DNA of 64,000 nucleotides from positions 1 to 64,000 of the forward strand of contig CAVTFG010000013.1 of the NCBI GenBank assembly GCA_963734015.1. Reading direction: 5' to 3'. Position 1 is the first letter of the stretch; each line of letters starts with the position of its first letter. A program made the position numbers and the translations under genes. Below are positions 34,723-43,341 of this stretch, piece after piece. The stretch comes from JALZKA01 sp963734015. Lineage in GTDB: Bacteria; Actinomycetota; Thermoleophilia; Solirubrobacterales; 70-9. Below the pieces are notes generated by a model. The model made no database searches and was not told the origin of the DNA. It saw nothing but the letters and a program-made list of their open reading frames with translations.

Positions 34723-34728
34723 AGGCTA
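34723..34728 (-). promoter_or_regulatory. -10 box of the lytic transglycosylase gene
   Basis: TAGCCT on the minus strand, seven bases before the GTG at 34715, in a 32-base divergent gap. Confidence 0.5.
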
Positions 34729-34734
34729 GACAGG

Positions 34735-34740
34735 TAGGTT
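34735..34740 (+). promoter_or_regulatory. -10 box of the CrtC/AttH-like gene
   Basis: TAGGTT, seven bases before the GTG at 34748. Confidence 0.5.
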
Positions 34741-34747
34741 CTCGCCG

Positions 34748-35737
34748 GTGAGGACGGAGGCGAAGTTCCCGCACGTTCCGGCCAAGGCCGGGCACTACGA
34801 GAGCTTCTACATCAAGGCCGCGGAGCCCGGCGGCGGGCGGGCGATCTGGATTCGCCACACGATCCACCAGCGCCCCGGCGAGCCGGTGAGCGCCGCGCTT
34901 TGGTTCACGTACTTCGATGCGGACGCTCCGGGGCCGCGGGCCACGAAGCAGACCGTGGGCCACGACGAGCTCTCGTTTCCGGACGGCGGCTACATCGGGA
35001 TCGGGGGCGCCGTGCTCGAGCCCGGCCGCGCCCACGGCGGCGCCACGAGCGAGTCCCTTGGCGCCACCTGGGACCTGGACTTCACCGACGAATCCGAGCC
35101 GCTTCACCACCTGCCCTACGAGTTCATGTACCGGGCGAAGCTGCCGAAGACGAAGTTCCTGAGCCCGTATCCGACCGCGAGTTTCACCGGCACCGTGGAC
35201 GTGGGAGGCGAGACGATCGAGATCGCGGGCTGGCCCGGCATGATCGGCCACAACTGGGGCCCTGAGCACGCCGAGCACTGGGTCTGGATCCAGGCCTCCG
35301 GGTTGGGAGGCAACGAGAGCGACTATCTCGACGTCGCGGCCGGCCGGATCAAGATCGGCGGCATGACGACGCCGTGGGTCGCCAACGGCCGCATCGTGAT
35401 CGACGGCGAGCCCCACCGGGTCGGGGGCTTCCGCGGCACCTACGGGACCGAGCTCTCGGCGTCGCCCACTTCGTGCGAGTTCACGATCCCGGGCAGGGAC
35501 ATCAACGTGAAGGGCCGCGTCAGCGCGCCCGCGAAGGACTTCGTGGCCTGGATCTACGCCGACCCGAAGGGCCCCGAGCACAACACGCTCAACTGCTCGA
35601 TCTCGGACCTCGAGCTCAGGGTCGAGCGGGCGGGCAAGCCGCACGCCCACGTCGGCGTCGAGCGCGCGGCGGCGTACGAGTTCGGCACCCGCGATACCGA
35701 CCACGGAATGCCGCTGCAGCCGTATCCCGACGGCTAG
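34748..35737 (+). CDS. CrtC/AttH-like lipocalin-type protein
   Basis: A 329-residue soluble protein rich in beta strands. The GMIGHNWGPEHAEHWVWIQA block recalls the WGHN...W motif of the hydroxyneurosporene synthase/AttH (CrtC-like) double lipocalin fold, and FTGTVDVGGETIEIAGWPG precedes it as in that family. Those proteins hydrate carotenoids or bind hydrophobic ligands. No other carotenoid gene is nearby, so function is unknown. Leaderless GTG start; its end overlaps the SpoIID-like gene by four bases. Confidence 0.6.
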   Translation: MRTEAKFPHVPAKAGHYESFYIKAAEPGGGRAIWIRHTIHQRPGEPVSAALWFTYFDADAPGPRATKQTVGHDELSFPDGGYIGIGGAVLEPGRAHGGATSESLGATWDLDFTDESEPLHHLPYEFMYRAKLPKTKFLSPYPTASFTGTVDVGGETIEIAGWPGMIGHNWGPEHAEHWVWIQASGLGGNESDYLDVAAGRIKIGGMTTPWVANGRIVIDGEPHRVGGFRGTYGTELSASPTSCEFTIPGRDINVKGRVSAPAKDFVAWIYADPKGPEHNTLNCSISDLELRVERAGKPHAHVGVERAAAYEFGTRDTDHGMPLQPYPDG

Positions 35738-36828
35738 CGCTTCTTGAAGCGGGCCCAGGTCGAGCGCAGACCGAGACGGAAGCGAAGAGTGTCTCCGGAG
35801 ACCTTGGTCGAGCCGCGCGAGCCGACGACCTTCGCGCGGACGATCCGTGGCGAGCGGCCCGTCCTCAGCACCCGGATCTTCTTGAGGTTGCCCGAGAACA
35901 GGCCCGAGAGCTTGGACTCCATCTCCGAGTTCGAGAGCCTGACCTTCCAGCGGTGGACGGGGGAGCGGCGGTCGGCCGGGTCCTTGACCGCCTTCAGGTA
36001 GGAGCGCGGCTCGGCGAAGACGAACTCCGAGTTCTCGGTCTCACCGCCGGAGGTCGAGAAGAAGTAGGCGGTGGCCGTTCCGCCGCCGGCCTTGATGACC
36101 TGTCCGGCGGTCCTCTTGGTCGCGCGGTTCGTCGCCCCGGTCTCGGAAGACCGCCCGCCGTAGACCTGGCTGCGCGTGTCGTCATAGAGGTCGTAGCCGC
36201 TGCCGTTCAGCCGGGTGCTCAGGGCATAGGAGCGCGCCGCCACGGCCTGCGCGCGCAACGCTTGTGCGGGCCAGGACGCCGGCACCTCGTTCGGGATCAC
36301 GCCCTGGACGTAGGGCTGGATCCCGACCTTGTTGATCGCGTAGAGCGAGCCGCTCACGTTCCGCGCGATCAGCTTGCCGCGGTACGAGCCGACGCTGGAG
36401 AAGCGCACGGAGCCGCCCGACGCGGCGCCCTCGTTGCCGCACTTCTTGATCCGGCGGCCGCTCGAGCGGTTCAGCTCGACGCCGCCGCCCCGGGTCGCGC
36501 CGAACGAGTAGCTGCGATCCGGGTTCAGCGTCTTGCCGCACGCCTTGCGTGCCTCCGTGAACTGCATCGCGCTCAGGCCGGTGGTCAGCAGCACGCGGAC
36601 GCCGCGGGTCTTGGCCTTCCCGATCCTGACCCCGGTGTAGTAGTGGCGCAGGATCCTCTTGTACGAGCGCCCCTTCTTCGCCTGTCCGTAGGCGCCGTAC
36701 TGGCTCATCCCCACGCCGTGGCCGTAACCCTTTCCGTGCACGACCCACTTGCCCGCGGCGCCGGACGGCAGGCAGAGCGCGGCCGCGACGGCCGCCAGCG
36801 TGAGCGTTGTGAGCGCACGTCCCTTCAT
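35734..36828 (-). CDS. SpoIID/LytB-domain secreted protein
   Basis: 364 residues with signal peptide (1-26). The N-terminal GKGYGHGVGMSQYGAYGQA and the core YVQGVIPNEVPASWPAQALRAQAVAARSYAL are hallmark SpoIID motifs, with the catalytic glutamate in NEVPASW. SpoIID is a peptidoglycan lytic transglycosylase acting on stripped glycans; homologues in non-sporulating actinobacteria remodel the wall. Many lysines and arginines give a very basic protein. ATG 36828. The upstream 229 bases hold a possible element B relic and two element A copies. Confidence 0.88.
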   Translation of the reverse strand: MKGRALTTLTLAAVAAALCLPSGAAGKWVVHGKGYGHGVGMSQYGAYGQAKKGRSYKRILRHYYTGVRIGKAKTRGVRVLLTTGLSAMQFTEARKACGKTLNPDRSYSFGATRGGGVELNRSSGRRIKKCGNEGAASGGSVRFSSVGSYRGKLIARNVSGSLYAINKVGIQPYVQGVIPNEVPASWPAQALRAQAVAARSYALSTRLNGSGYDLYDDTRSQVYGGRSSETGATNRATKRTAGQVIKAGGGTATAYFFSTSGGETENSEFVFAEPRSYLKAVKDPADRRSPVHRWKVRLSNSEMESKLSGLFSGNLKKIRVLRTGRSPRIVRAKVVGSRGSTKVSGDTLRFRLGLRSTWARFKKR

Positions 36829-36841
36829 GAATCATCCCCCC

Positions 36842-36895
36842 GCCCCTATCGACAAACCGTACGGGAACCCAAAGTCGCGTTTCGCCGAATGGCCC
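36842..36895 (-). repeat. possible degenerate element B
   Basis: On the minus strand GGCGAAACGCGACTTTG resembles the GGCGCGAAACTGACTTTG part of copy 4 and is followed by a similar CG-rich end, directly before the SpoIID-like ATG. The MSD start is not kept. May be chance. Confidence 0.3.
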
Positions 36896-36907
36896 GAGAG
36901 ACCTCCT

Positions 36908-37019
36908 GTGAGGCGGAGCCCGGAGGGCGAAGCCGAGCCCCGGCGTCGTTGAGCCGGCTTATCTCAGGCGGAGCCCGGAGGGCGAAGCCGAGCCCCGGCG
37001 TCGTTGAGCCGGCTTATTC
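36908..37019 (+). repeat. element A, two tandem 55-bp copies upstream of the aldehyde dehydrogenase
   Basis: Copies start at 36910 and 36965. Hairpin 1 GCCC GGA GGGC, hairpin 2 CCGGC GTCGTTGA GCCGG, ends CTTAT. GTGAGGCGGA opens the first. Sense to the downstream gene at 37058. Here the frame from the GTG closes inside the unit (MRRSPEGEAEPRRR). Confidence 0.9.
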
Positions 37020-37057
37020 GGATAGGACTACGTGCGCAACCCAGCTGGAGGTCATGG

Positions 37058-38526
37058 ATGAGCATCGCCACGAACGAGCAGGCCGCGGTCGACGCCGCCC
37101 CGAAGCAGCTGCTGATCGGCGGCGAGTGGCGGGACGCGTCCGGAGGCTCGACGCTGGCGGTCGAGGACCCGTCGACCGGCGAGCCCTTCTGCGAGGTCGC
37201 CGACGCGACCCCGGAGGACGCGACAGCACGCGCTCGACGCCGCCTGTGACGCCCAGGCGAGCTGGGCCGCGACGCCGCCCAACGAGCGCTCCGAGATCCT
37301 CCACCGCGCTTTCGTAGAGCTGAACGAGCGGGCCGACGAGCTCGCGATCCTGATGACGCTCGAGATGGGCAAGGCGGTTGCCGAGTCGAAGGCCGAGCTC
37401 GTCTACGCGGCCGAGTTCTTCCGCTGGTTCGCGGGCGAGGCGCTGCGGATCGACGGCTACTTCAAGACCGCCGGCAACAACCTGAGCCGGGTGCTGGTGA
37501 TGCGCCAGCCCATCGGCCCCTGCTACTTCATCACCCCCTGGAACTTCCCCAACGCGATGGGCACGCGCAAGATCGGCCCCGCGATCGCCGCGGGCTGCAC
37601 GATGGTCGTCAAGCCCGCCCAGCAGACCCCGCTCTCGATGCTGGCTCTCGCGAAGCTCCTGGAGGAGTGCGGGCTTCCGCCCGGGGTTCTGAACGTGATC
37701 ACGAGCCGCTCATCGGCCGGGGTCTCGGAGCCGATCATCTCCGACCCGCGCCTCCGCAAGCTCTCGTTCACCGGCTCGACCGAGGTCGGCCGCAAGCTGA
37801 TCGCCCAGGCCGCCGAAGGAGTGCTCAAGGTCTCGATGGAGCTCGGCGGCAACGCCCCGTTCCTGATCTTCTGACGACGCCGACCTCGACGCCGCGATCG
37901 AGGGGGCGATGATCGCGAAGATGCGAAACGTCGGCGAGGCCTGCACCTCGGCCAACCGCTTCCACGTCGCCGAATCGCGCGCCGACGAGTTCGCCGAGAA
38001 GCTCGCCCAGCGCATGGGCGCGATGAAGGTCGGCCGGGGCACCGAGGAGGGCGTCGAGGTCGGGCCGCTGATCGACGACGCCCAGCGCTCGAAGGTGGCC
38101 GAGCTGGTCTCAGACGCCGTCGGAAAGGGCGCCAACGCCGTCGTGGGCGGCTCACAGCGCGACGGCGCCGGCTACTTCTACGACCCCACCGTCCTCGCGG
38201 GTGTGACCTCCGACGCCCGCGTCCTGACGGAGGAGATCTTCGGTCCCGTCGCGCCGGTGGCCTCGTTCGGCTCCGAGGAGGAGGCGATCGCCGCCGCCAA
38301 CGACACCGAGTACGGGCTGGTCGCCTACGTCTTCACCAGCGACGTCAAGCGCGCGTTCCGTGTCTGCGAGGCCCTCGAGACCGGGATGATCGGCCTGAAC
38401 CAGGGCATGGTCTCGAACGCCGGCGCCCCCTTCGGCGGCGTCAAGCAGTCGGGAGTCGGCCGCGAGGGCGGCAACGAGGGCATCCACGAGTTCCTCGAGA
38501 CGAAGTACATCGCGGTGAACATCTGA
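37058..38526 (+). pseudogene. NAD(P)-dependent (succinate-semialdehyde type) dehydrogenase, two +1 frameshifts
   Basis: Three frames together give one ALDH: KQLLIGGEWRDASGGS; then DELAILMTLEMGKAVAESKAE, FITPWNFPNAMGTRKI, FTGSTEVGRKLI and MELGGNAPFLIF; then NVGEACTSANRF with the catalytic cysteine, EEIFGPVAP and FGGVKQSGVGREG. The pattern fits GabD-type succinate-semialdehyde dehydrogenases. The shifts are near 37228 (GACAGCACG) and at 37872 (an extra T turns TTC GAC into TTC TGA). The start ATG 37058 has GGAGG five bases upstream. All core residues are present, so sequence error is more likely than decay. Confidence 0.85.
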
Positions 38527-38860
38527 GCCCTGGGCAACGGGGGCGCGCGGAAGTAGCAGCCAGGTCAGATCCTCGATCATCGTTACTCCATCGGCGGGCA
38601 GACCACACGGCTTTATGGCCGCTTGTGACGAGAAGCGGCTATTTCGAAGCAGACCAGGCGAGGTGATCGCCCGGCCCACCCTGACTTTTCGCGCTAGAGC
38701 ACCGCACAGGTACTGCAAACGGGAAAGCTCGATGGCCCACACGCCTCGGCGCGCAACGCAGGCCGAGGCCCTACCGTGAGAACCGCTCCGTCTAGGAACC
38801 GGACCTCCGATCGGTGGCAGATCTCCACCGGTCTGCGGGTGCCGATGGCAAACTGCGCGA
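38527..38860 (+). other. 334-base gap with no recognisable gene
   Basis: No frame on either strand resembles a known protein, and there is no tRNA or clear terminator. The base composition is more AT-rich than the flanks in places (TGACGAGAAGCGGCTATTTC). A minus-strand frame reading MIEDLTWLLLPRAPVAQ opens here but continues only as the antisense of the dehydrogenase. Confidence 0.5.
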
Positions 38861-39257
38861 ATGCCAAGAGAACTGATCCGAGACCTCCGCGCTCTATGTC
38901 GGCGCCCCGTATTCCTACACCGCGATCGCCCCATCCAAGAACACGGTCTTTACGGCCGGAGCCTGTCCGCTCGATATGGACGGAAACGTCGTTGATCCAG
39001 GCAATGTCGGGGGACAGACTCGCCAGGCCCTCGACAACTTGCTCGTCGCCCTCGACGCCGCGGGCTGCGGGCCAAGGGACATCGTCAAGACCACTGTCTA
39101 CGTCGCAACGACCGACGACGCAGATCTGGCGGCGGCATGGAACGTCGTTGAGGAGCTGTTTGGCACGGACGGGCCGCCGAGCACCCTCCTCGGTGTAGCC
39201 GTCCTCGGCTGGCCCGGACAGCTCGTCGAGATCGAGGCCGTGGCTGCCCGCGACTGA
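38861..39257 (+). pseudogene. RidA/YjgF-family protein, one +1 frameshift near its start
   Basis: From about 38883 the frame reads TSALYVGAPYSYTAIAPSKNTVFTAGACPLD, followed by NVGGQTRQALDNLLVAL, DIVKTTVYVATTDD and GWPGQLVEIEAVA, a clear RidA fold with the usual arginine replaced in part. The natural start MPRELIR at 38861 is one base out of frame; removing the G after CGA gives MPRELIRTSALYVG. RidA deaminates reactive enamine/imine intermediates such as 2-aminoacrylate, which threonine dehydratase (43342) can produce. No ribosome site is evident. Confidence 0.72.
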
Positions 39258-39367
39258 CGCACTAGAGCGGAGCAACGACCCCCGGGAGATCAGGACGAAT
39301 CGGGGTAGGAATCACCGCGGGTCGGGTGTACGTTCAGGTGCACATACCTTCGGCGAGAGGAGTTTCG

Positions 39368-40774
39368 ATGCCCGAGACCACCGATCCCACCTTCTACCGC
39401 TCGCCCGCCGCCGCGATCGCGGCTCCGCCCGAGAGCCTCGCCTACGTCGCGGCGTTCGACCCGGCGGGCGAACAGCGCGACGCGATGGCCGTCGTGGATT
39501 GTGATCCCGACTCACCCGACTACGGAGGCGTCGTTGGGTGGACGGAGCTCCCGACCGCCGGCAACGAGCTGCATCACTTCGGCTGGAACGCCTGCTCCAG
39601 CGCGCTCTGCCACGAGGGCCACGATGGCGCACTCGAGCGCCGCTACCTGATCGTGCCCGGCATCCGCTCGTCGCGAACATACGTGCTCGATACCAAGCCC
39701 GATCCCCGTCAGCCCCACGTCGTGCGCACGATCGAGCCCGAGGAGCTTGCGGCCAAGGCCGGCTACTCCCGCCCGCACACCGTGCACTGCGGGCCGGGCG
39801 GCATCTTCATGTCGAACCTCGGCGCGGCCGGCAACGGTGACGGCCCGGGCGGGGTCGCGCTCATCGATCACGAAACCTTCGAGGTCACCGGCGCCTGGGA
39901 GACCGACCGCGGCGACCAGTACTTCGCCTACGACGTCTGGTGGCACCTGAACGAGGACGTCGCGGTGACCTCGGAGTGGGCGACGCCGTCAATGATCGAG
40001 GACGGGTTGAATCCCGAGGACCTGCTCGGCAAGCGCTTCGGCCACCACCTCGACTTCTGGAGCCTCTCGGAGGGGAAGCTGCTCGAGCGGATCGATCTCG
40101 GTGACGAGCACCAGATGGTGCTCGAGGTGAGGCCCGCTCACGACCCTCGCAAGACCTGGGGCTTCGTCGGAGTGGTGATCAGCGTCGAAGACCTTTCCGC
40201 GTCAGTGTGGCTGTGGCACCGTGACGACGACCGCTGGGCGGTCGAGAAGGCGATCACCATTCCGGCCGAGCCGGCCGAGGCCGACCAGTTGCCGCCCGCG
40301 CTTCAGCCCTTCGGCGCGGTTCCGCCGCTGGTCAGCGACATCGACCTGTCGGTTGACGACCGCTGGCTCTACGTCTCGTGTTGGGGCACTGGTGAGATCA
40401 AGCAGTACGACGTGAGCGATCCGCACAACCCGAGGGAAGCCGGCTCGGTGCGCATGGGCGGGATCGTGGCCCGAACTCCTCACCCGGCCGCTCCCGAGCT
40501 GCCGTTGGCGGGCGGCCCGCAGATGGTGGAGATAAGCCGCGACGGCCGGCGCGTGTATTTCACCAATTCGCTTTACGCGAGCTGGGACGACATCTTCTAT
40601 CCGGACGGCGTCGGTGCCTGGATGGCTCGCGTCGACGCGAGCGTCGAGACCGGCGGGATGTCCGTCGACCCTGAGTTCTTCCCTCACGGCGACGACTTCC
40701 AGGGACTGCGCGTGCACCAGACGCGACTCCAAGGCGGCGACGCGTCCAGCGACTCCTACTGCTTCGTCGAATAG
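39368..40774 (+). CDS. selenium-binding protein / methanethiol oxidase family
   Basis: A 468-residue SBP56 homologue. ELHHFGWNACSSALCHEGH holds the conserved cysteines and histidine, SRPHTVHCGPGGIFMSNLG and GHHLDFWSLSEGKLL the copper-site histidine region, and VSDIDLSVDDRWLYVSCWGTGE the propeller core. Bacterial members oxidise methanethiol to formaldehyde, H2S and H2O2. ATG 39368 has GAGAGGAG upstream. It follows RidA at 110 bases. Confidence 0.88.
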   Translation: MPETTDPTFYRSPAAAIAAPPESLAYVAAFDPAGEQRDAMAVVDCDPDSPDYGGVVGWTELPTAGNELHHFGWNACSSALCHEGHDGALERRYLIVPGIRSSRTYVLDTKPDPRQPHVVRTIEPEELAAKAGYSRPHTVHCGPGGIFMSNLGAAGNGDGPGGVALIDHETFEVTGAWETDRGDQYFAYDVWWHLNEDVAVTSEWATPSMIEDGLNPEDLLGKRFGHHLDFWSLSEGKLLERIDLGDEHQMVLEVRPAHDPRKTWGFVGVVISVEDLSASVWLWHRDDDRWAVEKAITIPAEPAEADQLPPALQPFGAVPPLVSDIDLSVDDRWLYVSCWGTGEIKQYDVSDPHNPREAGSVRMGGIVARTPHPAAPELPLAGGPQMVEISRDGRRVYFTNSLYASWDDIFYPDGVGAWMARVDASVETGGMSVDPEFFPHGDDFQGLRVHQTRLQGGDASSDSYCFVE

Positions 40775-40793
40775 CTGAATGTGGAGGTAGCGC

Positions 40794-40979
40794 GTGCCGC
40801 TCGAGCCGCCAGCCGCGCACTTGCTCGGCATCCCACTGGAAGAGCTTCTACCCGGCGTCGTTGGCATCGGCGCGGTGGTCGCCTACCTGCGGCTACTCCC
40901 TAATTCTTGGATCAACCCCAGCCAGGCGAGAGCCCGACCTCGACCGTCGTCGTGGTCGTCGTGGCGTCGTCGCGGATGA
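40794..40979 (+). CDS. short hydrophobic ORF, doubtful
   Basis: A 61-codon frame (GTG 40794; MPLEPPAAHLLGIPLEELLPGVVGIGAVVAYLRLLP) just after the selenium-binding protein gene. The first 36 residues look like a peptide with one short helix; the rest is arginine/serine-rich antisense of the next gene. It may be a gene remnant. GGAGGTAGC lies before the GTG. Confidence 0.25.
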   Translation: MPLEPPAAHLLGIPLEELLPGVVGIGAVVAYLRLLPNSWINPSQARARPRPSSWSSWRRRG

Positions 40980-41406
40980 TCCAAAGATCGACGGTCGCTG
41001 ATACCGGCTCGTGGCCGACCCAGCGATCGGGCCCGTCGTCCGGAGTGACCTGGATGGGTCCGTCGATGAGGCCCGCGGGCTGCAGGAAGCCGGCGAACAT
41101 TCGCCGCTCGCCTCCCTCGACAGGCCCGCTCCACTCGGGATCGTCGAGCTCGAGCTCTCTACCCGCGATCGCGGCGTCGACGCGCGCGGCGGGATCGCGC
41201 AGCCAGACTGCGAGCCCGACACGATCGCAGGCGAACGAATTCGAGATCCGGCAGGACACCCCCATGTAGGGATCGCGACTCAAGAGCTCCGCAGCCGAAA
41301 CGCGCGCCGGTTGCGCATCCGCGCCCTCACCCCGGCTTTCAGCATCCCCGCAGCCGGCCGCGAAGGCGGCAGCGACGGCGATCGGTAGGAGCAAGCGGGC
41401 TCGCAC
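40912..41406 (-). CDS. lipoprotein of unknown function
   Basis: 164 residues. The signal peptide RLLLPIAVAAAFAAGC gives a lipobox AAGC near residue 19. The rest has two further cysteines (VSCRISNSFACDRVG) that may form a disulphide, and a threonine run (DDATTTTTTVEVG) near the end. Family not recognised. GTG start 41406. The gene downstream on the other strand is the selenium-binding protein. Confidence 0.65.
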   Translation of the reverse strand: MRARLLLPIAVAAAFAAGCGDAESRGEGADAQPARVSAAELLSRDPYMGVSCRISNSFACDRVGLAVWLRDPAARVDAAIAGRELELDDPEWSGPVEGGERRMFAGFLQPAGLIDGPIQVTPDDGPDRWVGHEPVSATVDLWIIRDDATTTTTTVEVGLSPGWG

Positions 41407-41475
41407 ACCAGCTATACGTTCGGTAGCGGCGTCGAGGTCCTCGGCGTCCTAGGGCGCCGGCGAAGCGCCCGGCTC

Positions 41476-42285
41476 TCAGCGGTTGAGAGACGTCGGCCTG
41501 CGAGCACCGCCCCGATAGACCGTCCAGTGCACGAGGCGTGGGAACACTCTGCCGAGGTGGTGGAACGCCGTGTACATCGCCGGCGCCGTTGCGAGTCTGC
41601 GCTCTCGATCGACCGCACGGACGACCACGTCGGCGGCGCGTTCCTCGCTCAACGTCGGAATGAGCCGGTCGACCCAGGGCATCCGGTCCTCGGAGCCCGG
41701 GTTGTTCTCCCAGTAGCTGCTCGAGATCCTGGCCATCACCACATCGGTCACGGATACCCCGGTGCCCCGCAGATCTGCCCGAAGCGCGGTTGAGAATCCA
41801 CGCAACGCCCAGCGCGCCGACGAATAGGCGACCGAGCTCGGCCAGGGAAACCAGGCGCCCGGTCCGTTGATGTTGCAGATGTTGCCGCTGCCGCGGCCCG
41901 CCATCTCGGCAATGAAGGCCTTGGTGACGCCGAAGGCCGCGAAGTAGGGCAGCGCCATGTCCGCCCGCATCTCGTCGAGCGGCGTCTCCTCGATGAACAG
42001 CCAGCGGCCGATCCCGGCGTTGTTGACGATCACGTCTGGGATGGTGCCGGCGGCCTTGATCGCGTCGGTGGTGGCGACGAGCGCCTCGGGGTCGGCAAGA
42101 TCGACCGCAAAGATCTCGGCGTGCCCTCCGGCGCTCTCGATCGAGTCGGCTACCTCACGCAGCTTGTTCTCGGTGCGGGCGAGGAGCAGAACGCGGGCGC
42201 CGCGGACCGCCATCGCCCGCGCCGTTGCTGCTCCAAGCCCCTGAGAGGCCCCGGTGATCAACGCGGTCTTGCCGGCCATTTCCAT
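41476..42285 (-). CDS. short-chain dehydrogenase/reductase family protein with altered active site
   Basis: 269 residues. The Rossmann motif TGASQGLGAATARAMA and VNNAGIGRW are normal. The active-site YxxxK reads YSSARW, with arginine instead of lysine, and the strand that normally carries the catalytic serine reads NICNINGPGAW. It may therefore be inactive, use another mechanism, or act as a binding protein. The last 40 residues (MYTAFHHLGRVFPRLVHWTVYRG) look membrane-associating. TTGACA at 42323-42328 and TAGGCT at 42297-42302 form a possible promoter. Confidence 0.78.
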   Translation of the reverse strand: MEMAGKTALITGASQGLGAATARAMAVRGARVLLLARTENKLREVADSIESAGGHAEIFAVDLADPEALVATTDAIKAAGTIPDVIVNNAGIGRWLFIEETPLDEMRADMALPYFAAFGVTKAFIAEMAGRGSGNICNINGPGAWFPWPSSVAYSSARWALRGFSTALRADLRGTGVSVTDVVMARISSSYWENNPGSEDRMPWVDRLIPTLSEERAADVVVRAVDRERRLATAPAMYTAFHHLGRVFPRLVHWTVYRGGARRPTSLNR

Positions 42286-42296
42286 GACTCGGCGCG

Positions 42297-42328
42297 AGCC
42301 TATCCCTGTTCGCCTCGCGCCTTGTCAA
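42297..42328 (-). promoter_or_regulatory. possible promoter of the SDR gene
   Basis: On the minus strand a perfect TTGACA (42328-42323) and TAGGCT (42302-42297), with a long spacer of 20 bases, 11 bases before the ATG. Confidence 0.35.
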
Positions 42329-42347
42329 CCGAATTGGATTGGGGGTA

Positions 42348-42812
42348 CTACGGCGCCAGCGACGCGCCCGGCTTGTAGTCCGGGAAGAGCTCCTTGAGCA
42401 GCGGCGTTATGCGGTCGAAGCGGTCGATCTCGCAGCCGTTGGCCCGGGTGAGGGTCGTGCTGACCGGCTCGCCGGCGATCGTTCCTTCCAGCGCCACCTC
42501 GTCCGGGCCGCCGTAGATCTCGGTGCACGGCGTCTGCGGGTCGATCGGCGCGAAGTCGGTGGCCTTCAACCTTCCGCACTCCGATCCGTCCGTCTGCTCG
42601 CATCTGACGATCGCCGTCTGCGGCTCGGTGCCACCGGGGCCGTCGGGATCGAGCGCGAGGTGGATCTCCGTGGCTGTCTGGCTGACCGCGGAGTTGTCGT
42701 CCTCCTCGTCGCCACAGCCGGCGACGAGGAGTGCGAGCGCGGTGAGAGCTGTCAGTGCCCGAGCAGCGACGACAGGAGTCCCGGGCGCTCGGCGCGCTTC
42801 TGCACGTAGCAC
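42348..42812 (-). CDS. small lipoprotein, unknown function
   Basis: About 154 residues from GTG 42812, which lies inside the 3' end of msrA; without it there is no standard start before the signal peptide. ALTALTALALLVAGC gives the lipobox VAGC, followed by an acidic linker (DEEDDNS). The mature part has four cysteines (VRCEQTDGSECGRL, TPCTEIYGGPDE, NGCEIDRFDR) and may be disulphide-bonded. A very similar composition occurs in the lipoprotein at 46812. Family not recognised. Confidence 0.6.
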   Translation of the reverse strand: MLRAEARRAPGTPVVAARALTALTALALLVAGCGDEEDDNSAVSQTATEIHLALDPDGPGGTEPQTAIVRCEQTDGSECGRLKATDFAPIDPQTPCTEIYGGPDEVALEGTIAGEPVSTTLTRANGCEIDRFDRITPLLKELFPDYKPGASLAP

Positions 42813-43273
42813 TGGTGGTACTCCTCGGCGCGCCAGAACGGGGCGGCTGGCTCGACGGTGGTCACGATCGGGTCGCGGCACCGTCCCTGGGTCTGCTCGA
42901 TCACCCGGCGCGCGGTCTCGGCCTGCTCGTCCGAGTGGGCGAAGATCACCGACCGGTACTGGTAGCCCACGTCGGGGCCCTGGCGGTTCAGCTGGGTCGG
43001 ATCATGGATCGTGAAGTACTTCGCGACCAGCTCCTCGAACGACACCTTGGCGGGGTCGAACTCGATCTGCGCAACCTCGACGTGTCCGGTGGTGCCGCTG
43101 CATACCTGCTCGTAGGTGGGGTTGTCGACGTGCCCGCCCTCGTAGCCGACGGCGGTGTCGATGACGCCGTCGATCTTGCGGAACTCGTCCTCCACCTGCC
43201 AGAAGCAGCCGGCGCCGAACGTCGCCTTCTCGGTCGTCTCGGAGGTCTCGGGGCTTGTCTCGGTCTGGGTCAT
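42752..43273 (-). CDS. msrA: peptide methionine (S)-S-oxide reductase
   Basis: Repairs oxidised methionine. The catalytic cysteine is in FGAGCFWQVEDEF, with the substrate-pocket residues of GYEGGHVDNPTYEQVCSGTTGHVE and the recycling region YQYRSVIFAHS; PFWRAEEYHQCYVQ completes the family pattern. ATG 43273 (MTQTETSPETSE) or GTG 43285 with a GAGGTG site may be the start. The N-terminal 20 residues are a Ser/Thr/Glu-rich tail. Its 3' end overlaps the lipoprotein gene. Confidence 0.94.
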   Translation of the reverse strand: MTQTETSPETSETTEKATFGAGCFWQVEDEFRKIDGVIDTAVGYEGGHVDNPTYEQVCSGTTGHVEVAQIEFDPAKVSFEELVAKYFTIHDPTQLNRQGPDVGYQYRSVIFAHSDEQAETARRVIEQTQGRCRDPIVTTVEPAAPFWRAEEYHQCYVQKRAERPGLLSSLLGH

Positions 43274-43341
43274 CAGGTCATTCACCTCGTTAGTGGTTCC
43301 GAGGAGTTTGTCTTCCCAATCATCGCATCGTTACCGCCCGG

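Noticed and set aside
38776..39198. Plus-strand frame of 140 codons over ridA
   Set aside because: It is out of frame with the conserved RidA protein and has no recognisable content.
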